Shown piece after piece: positions 1-7,120 of a DNA stretch of 64,000 nt (positions are counted from its first letter, which is position 1; each line of letters begins with the position of its first letter). The stretch is taken from assembly GCF_046483665.1 (NCBI RefSeq), contig NZ_JAWOCR010000054.1, forward strand, positions 3,515 through 67,514. The letters run 5' to 3'. Origin of the DNA: Thiohalophilus sp046483665. Its GTDB lineage: Bacteria > Pseudomonadota > Gammaproteobacteria > UBA6429 > Thiohalophilaceae. Below the pieces are notes generated by a model. It did no database searches. It saw only the letters and a program-made list of their open reading frames with translations, and was not told the origin of the DNA. Position numbers and translations under genes: made by a program.

Positions 1-705
1 AATACTGGGGTCATAGTCCCGGCGCAAGCGTATCCCCTCGGGCGCTTCGGCCAGCAACAGGCTACGCATATATTCGAGCACTTCATGGACGTTAACCGGT
101 TCCAGCCTGGGCAGCTTGTTGGGCCCCAGGATCCGGTTGACCAGCTTTTGCAGGCGATCCGCCTCGCTGATAATCACCCCGGTGTATTCCTTGAGTTCAT
201 CGGTGGGCAACTCGCGCGCCAGTAACTGGGCCGCGCCGCGCAGGCCTCCCAGGGGATTTTTAATTTCATGGGCCAGACCACGCAGCATCTGCCGGGTGGA
301 TTCCTGCTGGGCAGACCGACTTTCGTCGCGGGCGATGCGCAACAAGCGATCCATCTGGCTGACCTCCACCAGCAGTTCCGGCGCCTGTTCCCGCTCCACC
401 AGGGGCAGAGCGGTCAGATCCACCACCACCTCGCGTCCGTGGATCAGCTTCAGGCTCACCTCATGGCGCGTAAAGGGGTGGCCGCTGGCCAGGGCCTCGC
501 GCAATTCGTTGGCGACATTGTCGGGGGTCTCGAACAATTCCTCGAAACGGTGTCCGATCAAATGCGGACCACTGCTGCCAAACAGCATCTCGGTTGCGGC
601 ATTGACATACCGCAGGCACAAATCCTGGTCGAACAGCATCAGTCCGGAGGTCATTGCCTCAAGGACACGTTGTTGTAAATCGGGGGATGGGGTCATCGTC
701 TCCAT
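1..705 (-). CDS. glnL: Nitrogen regulation sensor histidine kinase NtrB (GlnL), partial
   Basis: Cytoplasmic PAS-type histidine kinase/phosphatase of the NtrB-NtrC pair, which reads nitrogen status through PII and phosphorylates NtrC. The reverse strand reads an N-terminal PAS-like region (LMLFDQDLCLRYVNAAT) followed by the H-box LAHEIKNPLG, with the phospho-acceptor His near residue 143. The ATP-binding domain runs off the left edge, so the 3' end is missing. Two in-frame ATGs (705 and 696) compete: 696 has GGAG just upstream, 705 has no clear ribosome site. Known gammaproteobacterial order is glnA-glnL-glnG; here a DUF4124 gene lies between glnA and glnL, and glnG would be expected beyond the edge. 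The identity is strong; the exact start is not. Confidence 0.93.
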   Translation of the reverse strand, partial: METMTPSPDLQQRVLEAMTSGLMLFDQDLCLRYVNAATEMLFGSSGPHLIGHRFEELFETPDNVANELREALASGHPFTRHEVSLKLIHGREVVVDLTALPLVEREQAPELLVEVSQMDRLLRIARDESRSAQQESTRQMLRGLAHEIKNPLGGLRGAAQLLARELPTDELKEYTGVIISEADRLQKLVNRILGPNKLPRLEPVNVHEVLEYMRSLLLAEAPEGIRLRRDYDPSI

Positions 706-716
706 ACCCGGGGTGT

Positions 717-732
717 AGCAAGAACCAAACCA
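717..732 (-). promoter_or_regulatory. Weak sigma-54-like (-24/-12) element upstream of glnL
   Basis: The minus strand reads TGGTTTGGTTCTTGCT, with GG and GC at the correct 12-base spacing and the TTGCT half intact, but TTT in place of CAC in the -24 half. Transcription would start almost at the first candidate ATG (705), which would favour the ATG at 696. It is weaker than the glnA and amtB elements and may be chance. Confidence 0.25.
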
Positions 733-902
733 TAACGCACCATTTTCGATGCCCCTTTGGCAGGTTTTTGGCCGTCCCAATTATTTGCTTGTATTACAAA
801 TAGTTAGCGGATCTATACTGAACCATTTACGGGCTGCTGCGCTGTTTTGGTCGGCCCACGCGCGCTGCACACAGCAAAGCATAGCGCAGATACACTATTC
901 AC

Positions 903-917
903 GCACCACAATGGTGC
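903..917. promoter_or_regulatory. NtrC-type palindrome upstream of glnL
   Basis: GCACCACAATGGTGC fits GCAC-N7-GTGC, the core of known NtrC enhancer sites, and extends to a CGCACCA/TGGTGCG dyad. It lies between the end of the DUF4124 gene and glnL, about 200 bases upstream of glnL, where an NtrC site would make autoregulation possible. It could also be a small hairpin after the DUF4124 gene, but no T-tract follows on the minus strand, so it does not look like an intrinsic terminator. Confidence 0.5.
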
Positions 918-924
918 GCCCCGA

Positions 925-1521
925 TCAAGGCGAGGAGGGTTTCGGGGGATTGGTCGGGGTCGGTCCGGGAATTGTCGGTTTCGGGGGATTGAGGGGCGAA
1001 GGTTGCGAGCCCGACTGTATCGTGCTGTGACGCAACAGGTGGAAGGTCACTGACTCGCTGGCGCCCACCACATTCGCGTCCCGATCCACGACCTCCAGGC
1101 GAACAGTATGGGTGCCCCGGTCAACATTGGTCAGGGTTACGGTGGTGCCGGTTTGTTCCAGAGGCTCACCATCCATCACCCAGCGCAATTGATGGCCGCC
1201 CATCAGGCCTGGCTGAATGTTAGCCCGCAGCGTCACGTTACCGGCATTATCGCGGATGGATTCGTCATTGCCCGGCGAGGTAATCGTGACCTCGTACGGC
1301 GAGGTGTCCTCCCGATCCCGCTCTGGCGGCTGATAATTGATATCGGGAGACTTTTCAAAGCGGGTAGCCGGCGCCTCCTCTACTGACATCTCCTCGCTGC
1401 CTTCGATCGGCTGGTCGCTGTATTCCACTGACCCGTCCGGATTGACTTTTTTGTACACTTTATCAGCCGCCACCGCGGGCACGGTCAACAACAGCAGAGC
1501 AATCATGCAATAGTTTTTCAT
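925..1521 (-). CDS. DUF4124 domain-containing exported protein
   Basis: A 198-residue protein with a signal peptide (MKNYCMIALLLLTVPAVAA) followed by the DUF4124 pattern KVYKKVNPDGSVEYSDQP at about residues 21-38. The middle (about 75-165) is beta-rich, with an Ig-like pattern (NVTLRANIQPGLMGGHQLRWV). The C-terminus is Pro-rich, repeating NPPKP. Function is unknown; DUF4124 proteins are periplasmic and often sit beside glnA/glnL in gammaproteobacteria. It lies between glnA and glnL on the same strand, but 466 bases of repeats and the glnA terminator separate it from glnA, so it probably has its own promoter. Confidence 0.85.
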   Translation of the reverse strand: MKNYCMIALLLLTVPAVAADKVYKKVNPDGSVEYSDQPIEGSEEMSVEEAPATRFEKSPDINYQPPERDREDTSPYEVTITSPGNDESIRDNAGNVTLRANIQPGLMGGHQLRWVMDGEPLEQTGTTVTLTNVDRGTHTVRLEVVDRDANVVGASESVTFHLLRHSTIQSGSQPSPLNPPKPTIPGPTPTNPPKPSSP

Positions 1522-1604
1522 AGCTCAAGAATAGCCCCCGGACGAGGCATCTACAATAGTTCTTTATTGTCAGTGTCGATTATCAACCCGATCTCCACTT
1601 TGTA

Positions 1605-1814
1605 AGTGAGAGCTCAGGGACGAGGTACGAGGAAAATGCAGGCTGTAAGAGGCCAGCCCTCTGGCCGACTGACGGGGCATCTATAACCGATATTTATTAT
1701 CCGGTTGGCTGAATGGCCAGTAGTTCACCCTGTTAGTGAGAGCTCAGGGCCGAGGGACGAGTAACGAGGTGCGAGAAAACTGCAGGCCGTAGGAGGCCAG
1801 CCCTCTGGCCGATT
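1605..1814. repeat. Two imperfect direct copies of an ~65-80 bp intergenic repeat
   Basis: Copy 1 (1605-1670) and copy 2 (1735-1814) share AGTGAGAGCTCAGG, a GGACGAG/TAACGAGG-rich middle (family B), then TGCAGGC.GTA.GAGGCCAG and the small hairpin GGCCAG-CCCT-CTGGCC. Copy 2 carries extra GACGAG units. The copies are about 130 bases apart, between glnA and the DUF4124 gene. The family B middle recurs at 28.3, 37.0 and 50.2 kb. No reading frame is evident. Confidence 0.8.
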
Positions 1815-1888
1815 GGTTGAGAATAGCGCGCTCATCGAGGCTGAATCGCCGAGGGGGCTCGGCTCCCACAAAGATAGAGTTTATTTGT

Positions 1889-1920
1889 CTTCTTCGTGTC
1901 TTGGTGTCTTCGTGGTTAAT
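1889..1920. repeat. Family A repeat, single arm
   Basis: CTTCGTGTCTTGGTGTCTTC and the following GTGGTTAAT match the right arm of the long inverted repeats at 10.5, 37.0 and 50.3 kb. The left partner here is degraded to CCCACAAAGATAGAG, so this looks like a decayed copy. It sits about 75 bases after the second family B copy. Confidence 0.65.
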
Positions 1921-1935
1921 ATTTTTACGTTCTGA

Positions 1936-1962
1936 AACAAAAACGCCCCCTTGCGGGGGCGC
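1936..1962 (-). terminator. Intrinsic terminator of glnA
   Basis: On the minus strand, 26 bases after the glnA stop, a perfect CGCCCCC/GGGGGCG stem with a GCAA tetraloop is followed by TTTTTG. This is a classical rho-independent terminator and separates glnA from the repeats and the DUF4124 gene. Confidence 0.9.
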
Positions 1963-1987
1963 TTTGTTTTCACCTGAGATGTGGCGC

Positions 1988-3394
1988 TTACAGGCTGTAG
2001 TACATGTCGAACTCGACCGGGTGAGTGGTCATGCGGAAGCGGGTAACTTCGTCCATCTTCAGTAAGATATAAGCATCAATCACGTCATCGGTGAAGACAC
2101 CGCCCTGGGTCAGGAACGCCCGATCTTCGCTCAGTGCATCCAGTGCCTGGTCGAAAGAGTGACAGACTGTCGGAATACTGGCAGCTTCTTCGGCCGGCAG
2201 ATCATACAGATCCTTGTCCATGGCATCGCCGGGATGGATCTTGTTCTGGATACCATCCAGACCGGCCATCATCATGGCAGTAAAGGCCAGGTACGGATTG
2301 GCGGTCGGATCCGGGAAGCGCACCTCGATACGGCGGCCTTTCGGATTGGCCACGTAGGGGATACGGATGGAGGCGGAACGGTTACGGGCCGAATAGGCCA
2401 GCATGACCGGCGCTTCAAAGCCCGGGACCAGACGCTTGTAGGAGTTGGTCGAAGCATTGGTGAAGGCGTTCAAGGCCCGGGCATGCTTGATGATCCCGCC
2501 GATGTAGTAGAGCGCGGTTTCAGACAGGCCGCCGTATTCGTTACCGGAAAACAGATTCTGTCCGTCCTTCATCAGTGACTGGTGCACGTGCATACCGCTG
2601 CCATTATCGCCGACCAGCGGCTTGGGCATGAAAGTCGCGGTCTTGCCATAGATGTGCGCGACATTGTGGATCACGTATTTCATACGCTGATTCCAGTCGG
2701 CCCGTTCTACCAGGGTACTGAACTTGGTGCCGATTTCACACTGTCCGGCGGTAGCGACTTCGTGATGATGTACCTCCACCGGAACGCCCACTTCTTCGAG
2801 GGCCAGACACATGGCGGCACGCAGATCGTTCAGGGAGTCAACCGGCGGCACGGGGAAGTAACCGCCTTTCATGCCCGGGCGGTGACCGATGTTGCCGTCG
2901 GTATAGACGCGCTCGGAGTTCCACTCGGCTTCTTCGGAATCCACCTTGTAGAAGGCACCGCTCATGTCCGCGCCCCAGCGCACGTCGTCCAGCACGAAGA
3001 ATTCGGGTTCCGGACCAAACAGTGCGGTATCGGCAATACCGGTGGACTGCAGGTAGGCTTCGCCGCGCTTGGCGATGGAGCGGGGATCGCGCTCGTAACC
3101 CTGGCCGGTGGCCGGCTCCAGGATGTCGCAGGTCAGGTTCAGGCTCGGCTCTTCAGAGAAGGGATCCAGAAAAGCGCTGTCAGCATCAGGCATCAGGATC
3201 ATGTCGGATTCGTTAATCCCTTTCCAGCCGGAGATGGACGAGCCGTCAAACATCTTGCCTTCGGTAAACATATCTTCACCCTCGACGTGGGCCGGCACGG
3301 AAACGTGCTGCTCTTTGCCGCGAGTATCGGTGAAACGGAAATCAATGAACTTGACGCCGTTATCTTTAATCATCTTCATGACTTTGTCAGACAT
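1988..3394 (-). CDS. glnA: Glutamine synthetase, type I
   Basis: Dodecameric cytoplasmic enzyme making glutamine from glutamate, ammonium and ATP. The 468 residues equal the usual GSI-beta length. Family motifs are intact: EPEFFVLD, NGSGMHVHQS, NASTNSYKRLVPGFEAP, and the adenylylation loop DKDLYDLPAEE with its Tyr, so GlnE-type control is expected. The ATG at 3394 follows GGAG. The upstream gap carries a sigma-54 promoter and two NtrC-type sites, indicating induction under nitrogen limitation. A strong hairpin terminates the transcript. Related genes nearby are glnL (left edge) and amtB (13.7 kb). Confidence 0.98.
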   Translation of the reverse strand: MSDKVMKMIKDNGVKFIDFRFTDTRGKEQHVSVPAHVEGEDMFTEGKMFDGSSISGWKGINESDMILMPDADSAFLDPFSEEPSLNLTCDILEPATGQGYERDPRSIAKRGEAYLQSTGIADTALFGPEPEFFVLDDVRWGADMSGAFYKVDSEEAEWNSERVYTDGNIGHRPGMKGGYFPVPPVDSLNDLRAAMCLALEEVGVPVEVHHHEVATAGQCEIGTKFSTLVERADWNQRMKYVIHNVAHIYGKTATFMPKPLVGDNGSGMHVHQSLMKDGQNLFSGNEYGGLSETALYYIGGIIKHARALNAFTNASTNSYKRLVPGFEAPVMLAYSARNRSASIRIPYVANPKGRRIEVRFPDPTANPYLAFTAMMMAGLDGIQNKIHPGDAMDKDLYDLPAEEAASIPTVCHSFDQALDALSEDRAFLTQGGVFTDDVIDAYILLKMDEVTRFRMTTHPVEFDMYYSL

Positions 3395-3482
3395 TTAGGG
3401 TTCTCCGGTTAGCTCAATATATTCAATGTTATCCAGAATCGCGCTGTCATTGGCGCAGTTCAAAATCTGTTGCCCGATTAAG

Positions 3483-3498
3483 TGCACGAACCATGCCA
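3483..3498 (-). promoter_or_regulatory. Sigma-54 (-24/-12) promoter of glnA
   Basis: The minus strand reads TGGCATGGTTCGTGCA, matching TGGCACG-N4-TTGCA with two substitutions and the invariant GG and GC at exact spacing. It lies about 90 bases upstream of the glnA ATG and about 70-115 bases from the two NtrC-type palindromes, the same architecture as the classic enterobacterial glnAp2 promoter. Confidence 0.85.
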
Positions 3499-3561
3499 CA
3501 CTATAACAAGCTGATTCGACAGGAAATTTATCAACCCGGACCATATTATACGACATCGGAG

Positions 3562-3576
3562 GCACCTTAATAGTGC
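3562..3576. promoter_or_regulatory. NtrC-type enhancer site, proximal to glnA
   Basis: GCACCTTAATAGTGC is GCAC-N7-GTGC. Its centre lies about 97 bases upstream of the predicted sigma-54 start point, a typical enhancer distance. It pairs with a second site exactly 31 bases away. Confidence 0.8.
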
Positions 3577-3592
3577 AAAATATTCGCTCTAT

Positions 3593-3607
3593 GCACCATA
3601 TCTGTGC
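3593..3607. promoter_or_regulatory. NtrC-type enhancer site, distal to glnA
   Basis: GCACCATATCTGTGC is a second GCAC-N7-GTGC dyad, 31 bases (three helical turns) from the first, which would put two dimers on the same DNA face. It ends one base before the stop codon of the CDF transporter gene, so the enhancer is squeezed into the gene junction. Confidence 0.8.
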
Positions 3608-3608
3608 G

Positions 3609-4793
3609 TCAACGGTAAAGTAACCTGACTGATTTCACACCGTCCACCTTCCGGGCCGCGCGGGCAAAACACTGGCGCAAGGTTTCGCGTTGATTCTGGT
3701 CCCGTTCCAGGGCCATGTCGATCGGCAGGGTCAGATCCACCTGAATACCTCCATCCAGATAGTGCAGAGTAGTGTGGACAATCCGACGGGATTCTTCAAT
3801 CTCGCTCCAGGCCTTTTCCAGCTGCACGAGCAACTGGCTGCGGTTGGGCAGGTTCAGATTCAGCGGCACTTTCTCGTCGTTTTCGGGATCGATGTGTACC
3901 GTAACATCGTTAACTTCTTCCACATCAGTGATCACCTTCTTGCGCACCCGCTCGCTCACGTAATGGGCCTCGGAAACGCTCAGATAGGGATCCACCTGTA
4001 TATGGACATCCACCAGAGCCTCGGATCCACTGCGGCGAGTACGCAGAATGTGCAGTGCTTCAACGCCATCGACCTCAAGAATCGCCTGGCGGATCGCCTC
4101 CTGGCGCTCCGGCTCCAGGGCGGTATCCACCAGCTCCTTGACGCTGTGGGCAGAGAGACCCCAGCCGATCCTGGCAATCATGTAGGCGACCCCGATAGCA
4201 GCGATGGCATCAAGGTATTCGAGACCGGCCATGCTGCCGGCAACGCCGAGCAACACGATCAATGAGGAGATGGCATCCGAACGACTGTGCCAGGCGTTGG
4301 CCTTGAGCATGTGAGATTTGTATTTGCGGGCGATCAGCATGCTGTAGTGGTAAATGGCTTCCTTGCCCAGGATCGCAACACCGGCCACGACCAGCGCCCA
4401 GAAACCAGGTTGCCACAGTTTGTCCGGATTAAACAGACGGATGATGGCATCAATACTGATACCAGCAGCGACAGCCATCAGGGCAATGCCCAGACCCACC
4501 GTCGCCATAGTCTCGAACCGGCCATGGCCATAAGGATGCTCGGCATCGGCTTCGCGGCTGGAATGGCGCGCGGCGTAAATCACTACAGCATCGGTCACCA
4601 GATCAGAAAAAGAGTGCACCCCGTCCGCGATCAACGCCTGGGACTGGGCAAACCAGCCAACCACCACCTTGAGGATACCCAGACTCAAATCCACCGCCGC
4701 CCCGACCAGCGTGACGCGGGTAATGTGGCGAGTACGATCGTCCCGCTCGGCGCGGGTAATGACGGGAGCCTGATCTTCTTCAGTCGTTGCCAT
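3609..4793 (-). CDS. Cation diffusion facilitator (CDF/FieF-like) transporter
   Basis: Inner-membrane proton-coupled exporter of divalent metal ions. At 394 residues it is longer than FieF (about 300). The N-terminal half has six hydrophobic helices with the metal-site motifs DGVHSFSD (helix 2) and HSRSD (helix 5), plus the conserved HPYGHGRFE loop. The cytoplasmic C-terminal region carries the usual LDVHIQVD-type fold and is then extended by about 90 residues (from about 300), resembling a second copy of the regulatory domain. The start overlaps the tusA-like gene by 14 bases, so the two are translationally coupled. The exported metal cannot be read from sequence. Confidence 0.9.
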   Translation of the reverse strand: MATTEEDQAPVITRAERDDRTRHITRVTLVGAAVDLSLGILKVVVGWFAQSQALIADGVHSFSDLVTDAVVIYAARHSSREADAEHPYGHGRFETMATVGLGIALMAVAAGISIDAIIRLFNPDKLWQPGFWALVVAGVAILGKEAIYHYSMLIARKYKSHMLKANAWHSRSDAISSLIVLLGVAGSMAGLEYLDAIAAIGVAYMIARIGWGLSAHSVKELVDTALEPERQEAIRQAILEVDGVEALHILRTRRSGSEALVDVHIQVDPYLSVSEAHYVSERVRKKVITDVEEVNDVTVHIDPENDEKVPLNLNLPNRSQLLVQLEKAWSEIEESRRIVHTTLHYLDGGIQVDLTLPIDMALERDQNQRETLRQCFARAARKVDGVKSVRLLYR

Positions 4794-5025
4794 TACCGAC
4801 CTCGATTCGAATCACGATCTCATTATCCTGTTGCGTGGTATCCAGTATCCGATGGCCGTTGATTCGGCACCAGGCGGGAATGTCATTCAGCGTTCCCGGG
4901 TCCGTACAGGTGACTTCCAGTATCTCCCCGGGTGCCAGGACGGCGATCGCATCCTGCACCCGGATCACCGGCATCGGGCAGAGCAGGCGACGCGCATCGA
5001 GTTTGTGAGCACTCACAAATACCAT
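4780..5025 (-). CDS. TusA-like sulfur carrier protein
   Basis: 81-residue soluble protein of the TusA/SirA family, which carries a persulfide on a conserved Cys. The hallmark CPMPVIR is present (Cys at about residue 16), preceded by LDARRLL, followed by the family beta-alpha-beta pattern and PGTLNDIPAWC. The gene overlaps the PP-loop gene by 13 bases upstream and the CDF gene by 14 bases downstream. It may feed sulfur to the PP-loop enzyme. Because true tusA is usually elsewhere in the genome, this may be a dedicated paralogue, so no symbol is assigned. Confidence 0.9.
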   Translation of the reverse strand: MVFVSAHKLDARRLLCPMPVIRVQDAIAVLAPGEILEVTCTDPGTLNDIPAWCRINGHRILDTTQQDNEIVIRIEVGNGND

Positions 5026-6056
5026 TCCCGGGGAATCGCGTCCAGCGGCATCGGTGCAACCCGCAGGATATGCTGCTGACCGTCAGTGTAGTTCACTTCC
5101 ACTTCGACCGCCTCGGCATCGCGTCCCTGGCTGAAACGGGCGGCGACCCGGGCGGCAGTTTCCAGGTCGGCCTCGCTGATATCGCCATCGATCAGGGCCA
5201 GCGGCCCCCTGTGGCTGGTGGTGCGCAGGTGCACAAACTGGTTACGATAACCTTCGAGGAACTTGTTCTCACCTTCCTCACGGCCGATGATCACTTTGTA
5301 GTTGGACGCCGGGCGCAGATGCCGACCCACCTTGAGCAGCATGATGTCATCCAGCTGATAATCCCGGCTGGACCGGTGTTGCCACATATCCACGAGCTTG
5401 TCGGAATAGTTCTTGTCGGTAAGAAAGCAGCAGCCGCCGGCCGGCTGGGCGTAATCGGTAAAGCCAAACTGTCTGGCCAGTGCTATCTGCGGCTTGCGCG
5501 AACGGCCACTGAAATCATACAGCCGTTCACGATCCACCCAGCCTTCGCGCTCCGCCAAAGTGGGAGTAAGATTTTTGGCACATAGCGGGCGCAGCAGCCG
5601 CTCACCGGCGCCCGATTCACGCTGGATCACCGGCATGGTCTCCTTGCGCTGGGACATGGGACGCTGGCCGATCACCTCGCCGGTGACGATAAAATCGAAG
5701 CCGTTGGCCTCGATCCATTCATGCGCCTTGCGCACCATGAAGCCCTTGCAGTCGAGGCAGGGGTTCATATGCTGACCGTAACCGTGTTTCGGATTGAGCA
5801 GCACATCCTTGTATTCCTCGATCACATCGACGATGTGTAGTTTGATCCCCAACTGCTCGGCCACCCACAGAGCGTTGTTGCGTTTGGGTTTGACCTGGTC
5901 TTGTTTACGGATGGCGTGGGTATGCCCCTCGACACAGAAGCCGGTGAAAAAATTGATCCCCTCCACATGCACACCCTGCTCCATCAGCACCTTCGCGGCC
6001 AGCATGGAATCGAGACCGCCTGAAATCAGGGCGACAGCTTTGCGTTGCTCGGACAT
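5013..6056 (-). CDS. PP-loop ATP pyrophosphatase, MnmA/ThiI-like thiolation enzyme
   Basis: 347-residue soluble protein with an N-terminal PP-loop (SGGLDSM at about 13-19), as in enzymes that adenylate a substrate before sulfur insertion. It has Cys motifs NPCLDCKGFM (about 100) and PAGGCCFLTD (about 220), which could act as catalytic or persulfide Cys. The C-terminal third is a separate domain without a recognised motif. Homologues are often labelled tRNA thiouridylase-like, but it is too divergent to call mnmA or thiI. Overlap with the tusA-like gene strongly suggests thiolation of a tRNA or another small target. The substrate is unknown. Confidence 0.75.
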   Translation of the reverse strand: MSEQRKAVALISGGLDSMLAAKVLMEQGVHVEGINFFTGFCVEGHTHAIRKQDQVKPKRNNALWVAEQLGIKLHIVDVIEEYKDVLLNPKHGYGQHMNPCLDCKGFMVRKAHEWIEANGFDFIVTGEVIGQRPMSQRKETMPVIQRESGAGERLLRPLCAKNLTPTLAEREGWVDRERLYDFSGRSRKPQIALARQFGFTDYAQPAGGCCFLTDKNYSDKLVDMWQHRSSRDYQLDDIMLLKVGRHLRPASNYKVIIGREEGENKFLEGYRNQFVHLRTTSHRGPLALIDGDISEADLETAARVAARFSQGRDAEAVEVEVNYTDGQQHILRVAPMPLDAIPREWYL

Positions 6057-6136
6057 GGGACTTTACCGGTGTTTCGGGGTTGGTCAGGGGAGGGGAAGGA
6101 TAGCAGAAATCGGTCCGATAGAGAAAAAATCGAATT

Positions 6137-6320
6137 ATCCGCAAATAAACGCTAATGAACACGAATAATTCATTATCTCCTCACAGAATACTGGTTCAGC
6201 AGTATAACGTGACCAGAGATATGGCCTGATAAAACGTACCGGATCAAAGCACTCCGGGGGAAGGGGGAAAGAACTGCTTTAAATGATCTTATTTGCGTTC
6301 ATTAGCGTTTATTTGCGGAT
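6137..6320. repeat. Inverted-repeat (MITE-like) element, family D
   Basis: Two 32-base arms (6137-6168 and 6289-6320) are reverse complements with only two mismatches; the left arm begins ATCCGCAAATAAACGCTAAT. The 120 bases between contain no gene. This arm sequence is a dispersed intergenic palindrome type seen in many bacteria. The size and terminal repeats suggest a non-autonomous element, but no target-site duplication is obvious. Confidence 0.8.
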
Positions 6321-6343
6321 CCTTGTAATGAATATAAGAATTT

Positions 6344-6925
6344 TCAGTGTAACCTGCCATTTCCTCCACCTTTGCGGGCTTCGGGATCGGGCTGGGGGGT
6401 GGCGTTGGTGATGTCGCTCAGGGCCTGGCGAGCGACGCGGGAGCCGGTGTCCTGCCACAGTTCCAGGCTGCCCAGCGGATCCAGCTGCTGTTCCTGGCGC
6501 AGGTTACGGATCATCTGGAGGATATCCATAGCAATCACAAAGGTCTGGACCAGTTCGGCATACAATGCGGAATGGGTAATGCCACTGGAACCGAGGTGAT
6601 GATAGGCACTGCGACCCAGATCGACGTAATAGCTGATCCTAACCCGCCGGCGCTCGGCGCGGCGCGGAAACAGGCCGCTGTAGAGCAGGCACTGATCACC
6701 GACATCGCGCAGCCGCTCCTGCTGTTCCCGACCCTGACAATGGGCCGCTTTGAGATAATCCAGCCCCAGCACCCGTTGCGCCATTTCCGGTCGATCCAGA
6801 TAACGCATGAGGGTGAAAACCAGATAACTTTCCAGTTCCGGCTCCAGCGTGACACCCACAGCCTGTTCGGCGTCACTGACCAGACTGTGCCACTGAGACA
6901 GTGGGGTATGGTCGATATCGATCAC
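6344..6925 (-). CDS. Conserved hypothetical protein
   Basis: I do not recognise a named family. The chosen start is GTG at 6925, preceded by a strong AGGAGG seven bases upstream; the open frame continues further 5' but overlaps glyQ. The product is 193 residues, mostly helical and soluble, with no signal peptide or membrane segment. It begins with an acidic stretch (VIDIDHTPLSQWHSLV) and ends with a Gly/Pro-rich tail (PQPDPEARKGGGNGR). It is divergent from glyQ, with 195 bases between start codons. The good ribosome site, length and codon pattern support a real gene. Confidence 0.7.
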   Translation of the reverse strand: MIDIDHTPLSQWHSLVSDAEQAVGVTLEPELESYLVFTLMRYLDRPEMAQRVLGLDYLKAAHCQGREQQERLRDVGDQCLLYSGLFPRRAERRRVRISYYVDLGRSAYHHLGSSGITHSALYAELVQTFVIAMDILQMIRNLRQEQQLDPLGSLELWQDTGSRVARQALSDITNATPQPDPEARKGGGNGRLH

Positions 6926-7120
6926 AACGGGCCTCCTGATGTGAATCGTCCTGTAAAAACCATCGGCCCATCCGGACAGAAACTTGACTCTTTTTGCGCT
7001 GATCCCTGCTGCCGCGTATGCCGGGACGTAAAAACCACGCTCGATGAGGTTATCAGCGGCAAATCGCGCGGCTATAATGAGCGCTCTTTTCGTTGCGTTT
7101 ATATTATAAAAGGTGTCCGC

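Noticed and set aside
116..718. Long plus-strand frame opposite glnL
   Set aside because: It is antisense to a clear NtrB sequence with the H-box; its translation is Ser/Arg-rich and has no homology sign.
2582..3412. 276-codon plus-strand frame opposite glnA
   Set aside because: Antisense shadow of a highly conserved gene; His/Val/Gly-rich composition is typical of reverse reading of GC-rich codons.
6572..7120. N-terminal extension of glyQ
   Set aside because: This part overlaps the minus-strand hypothetical gene and has no glyQ homology; TTG 7121 has the ribosome site.
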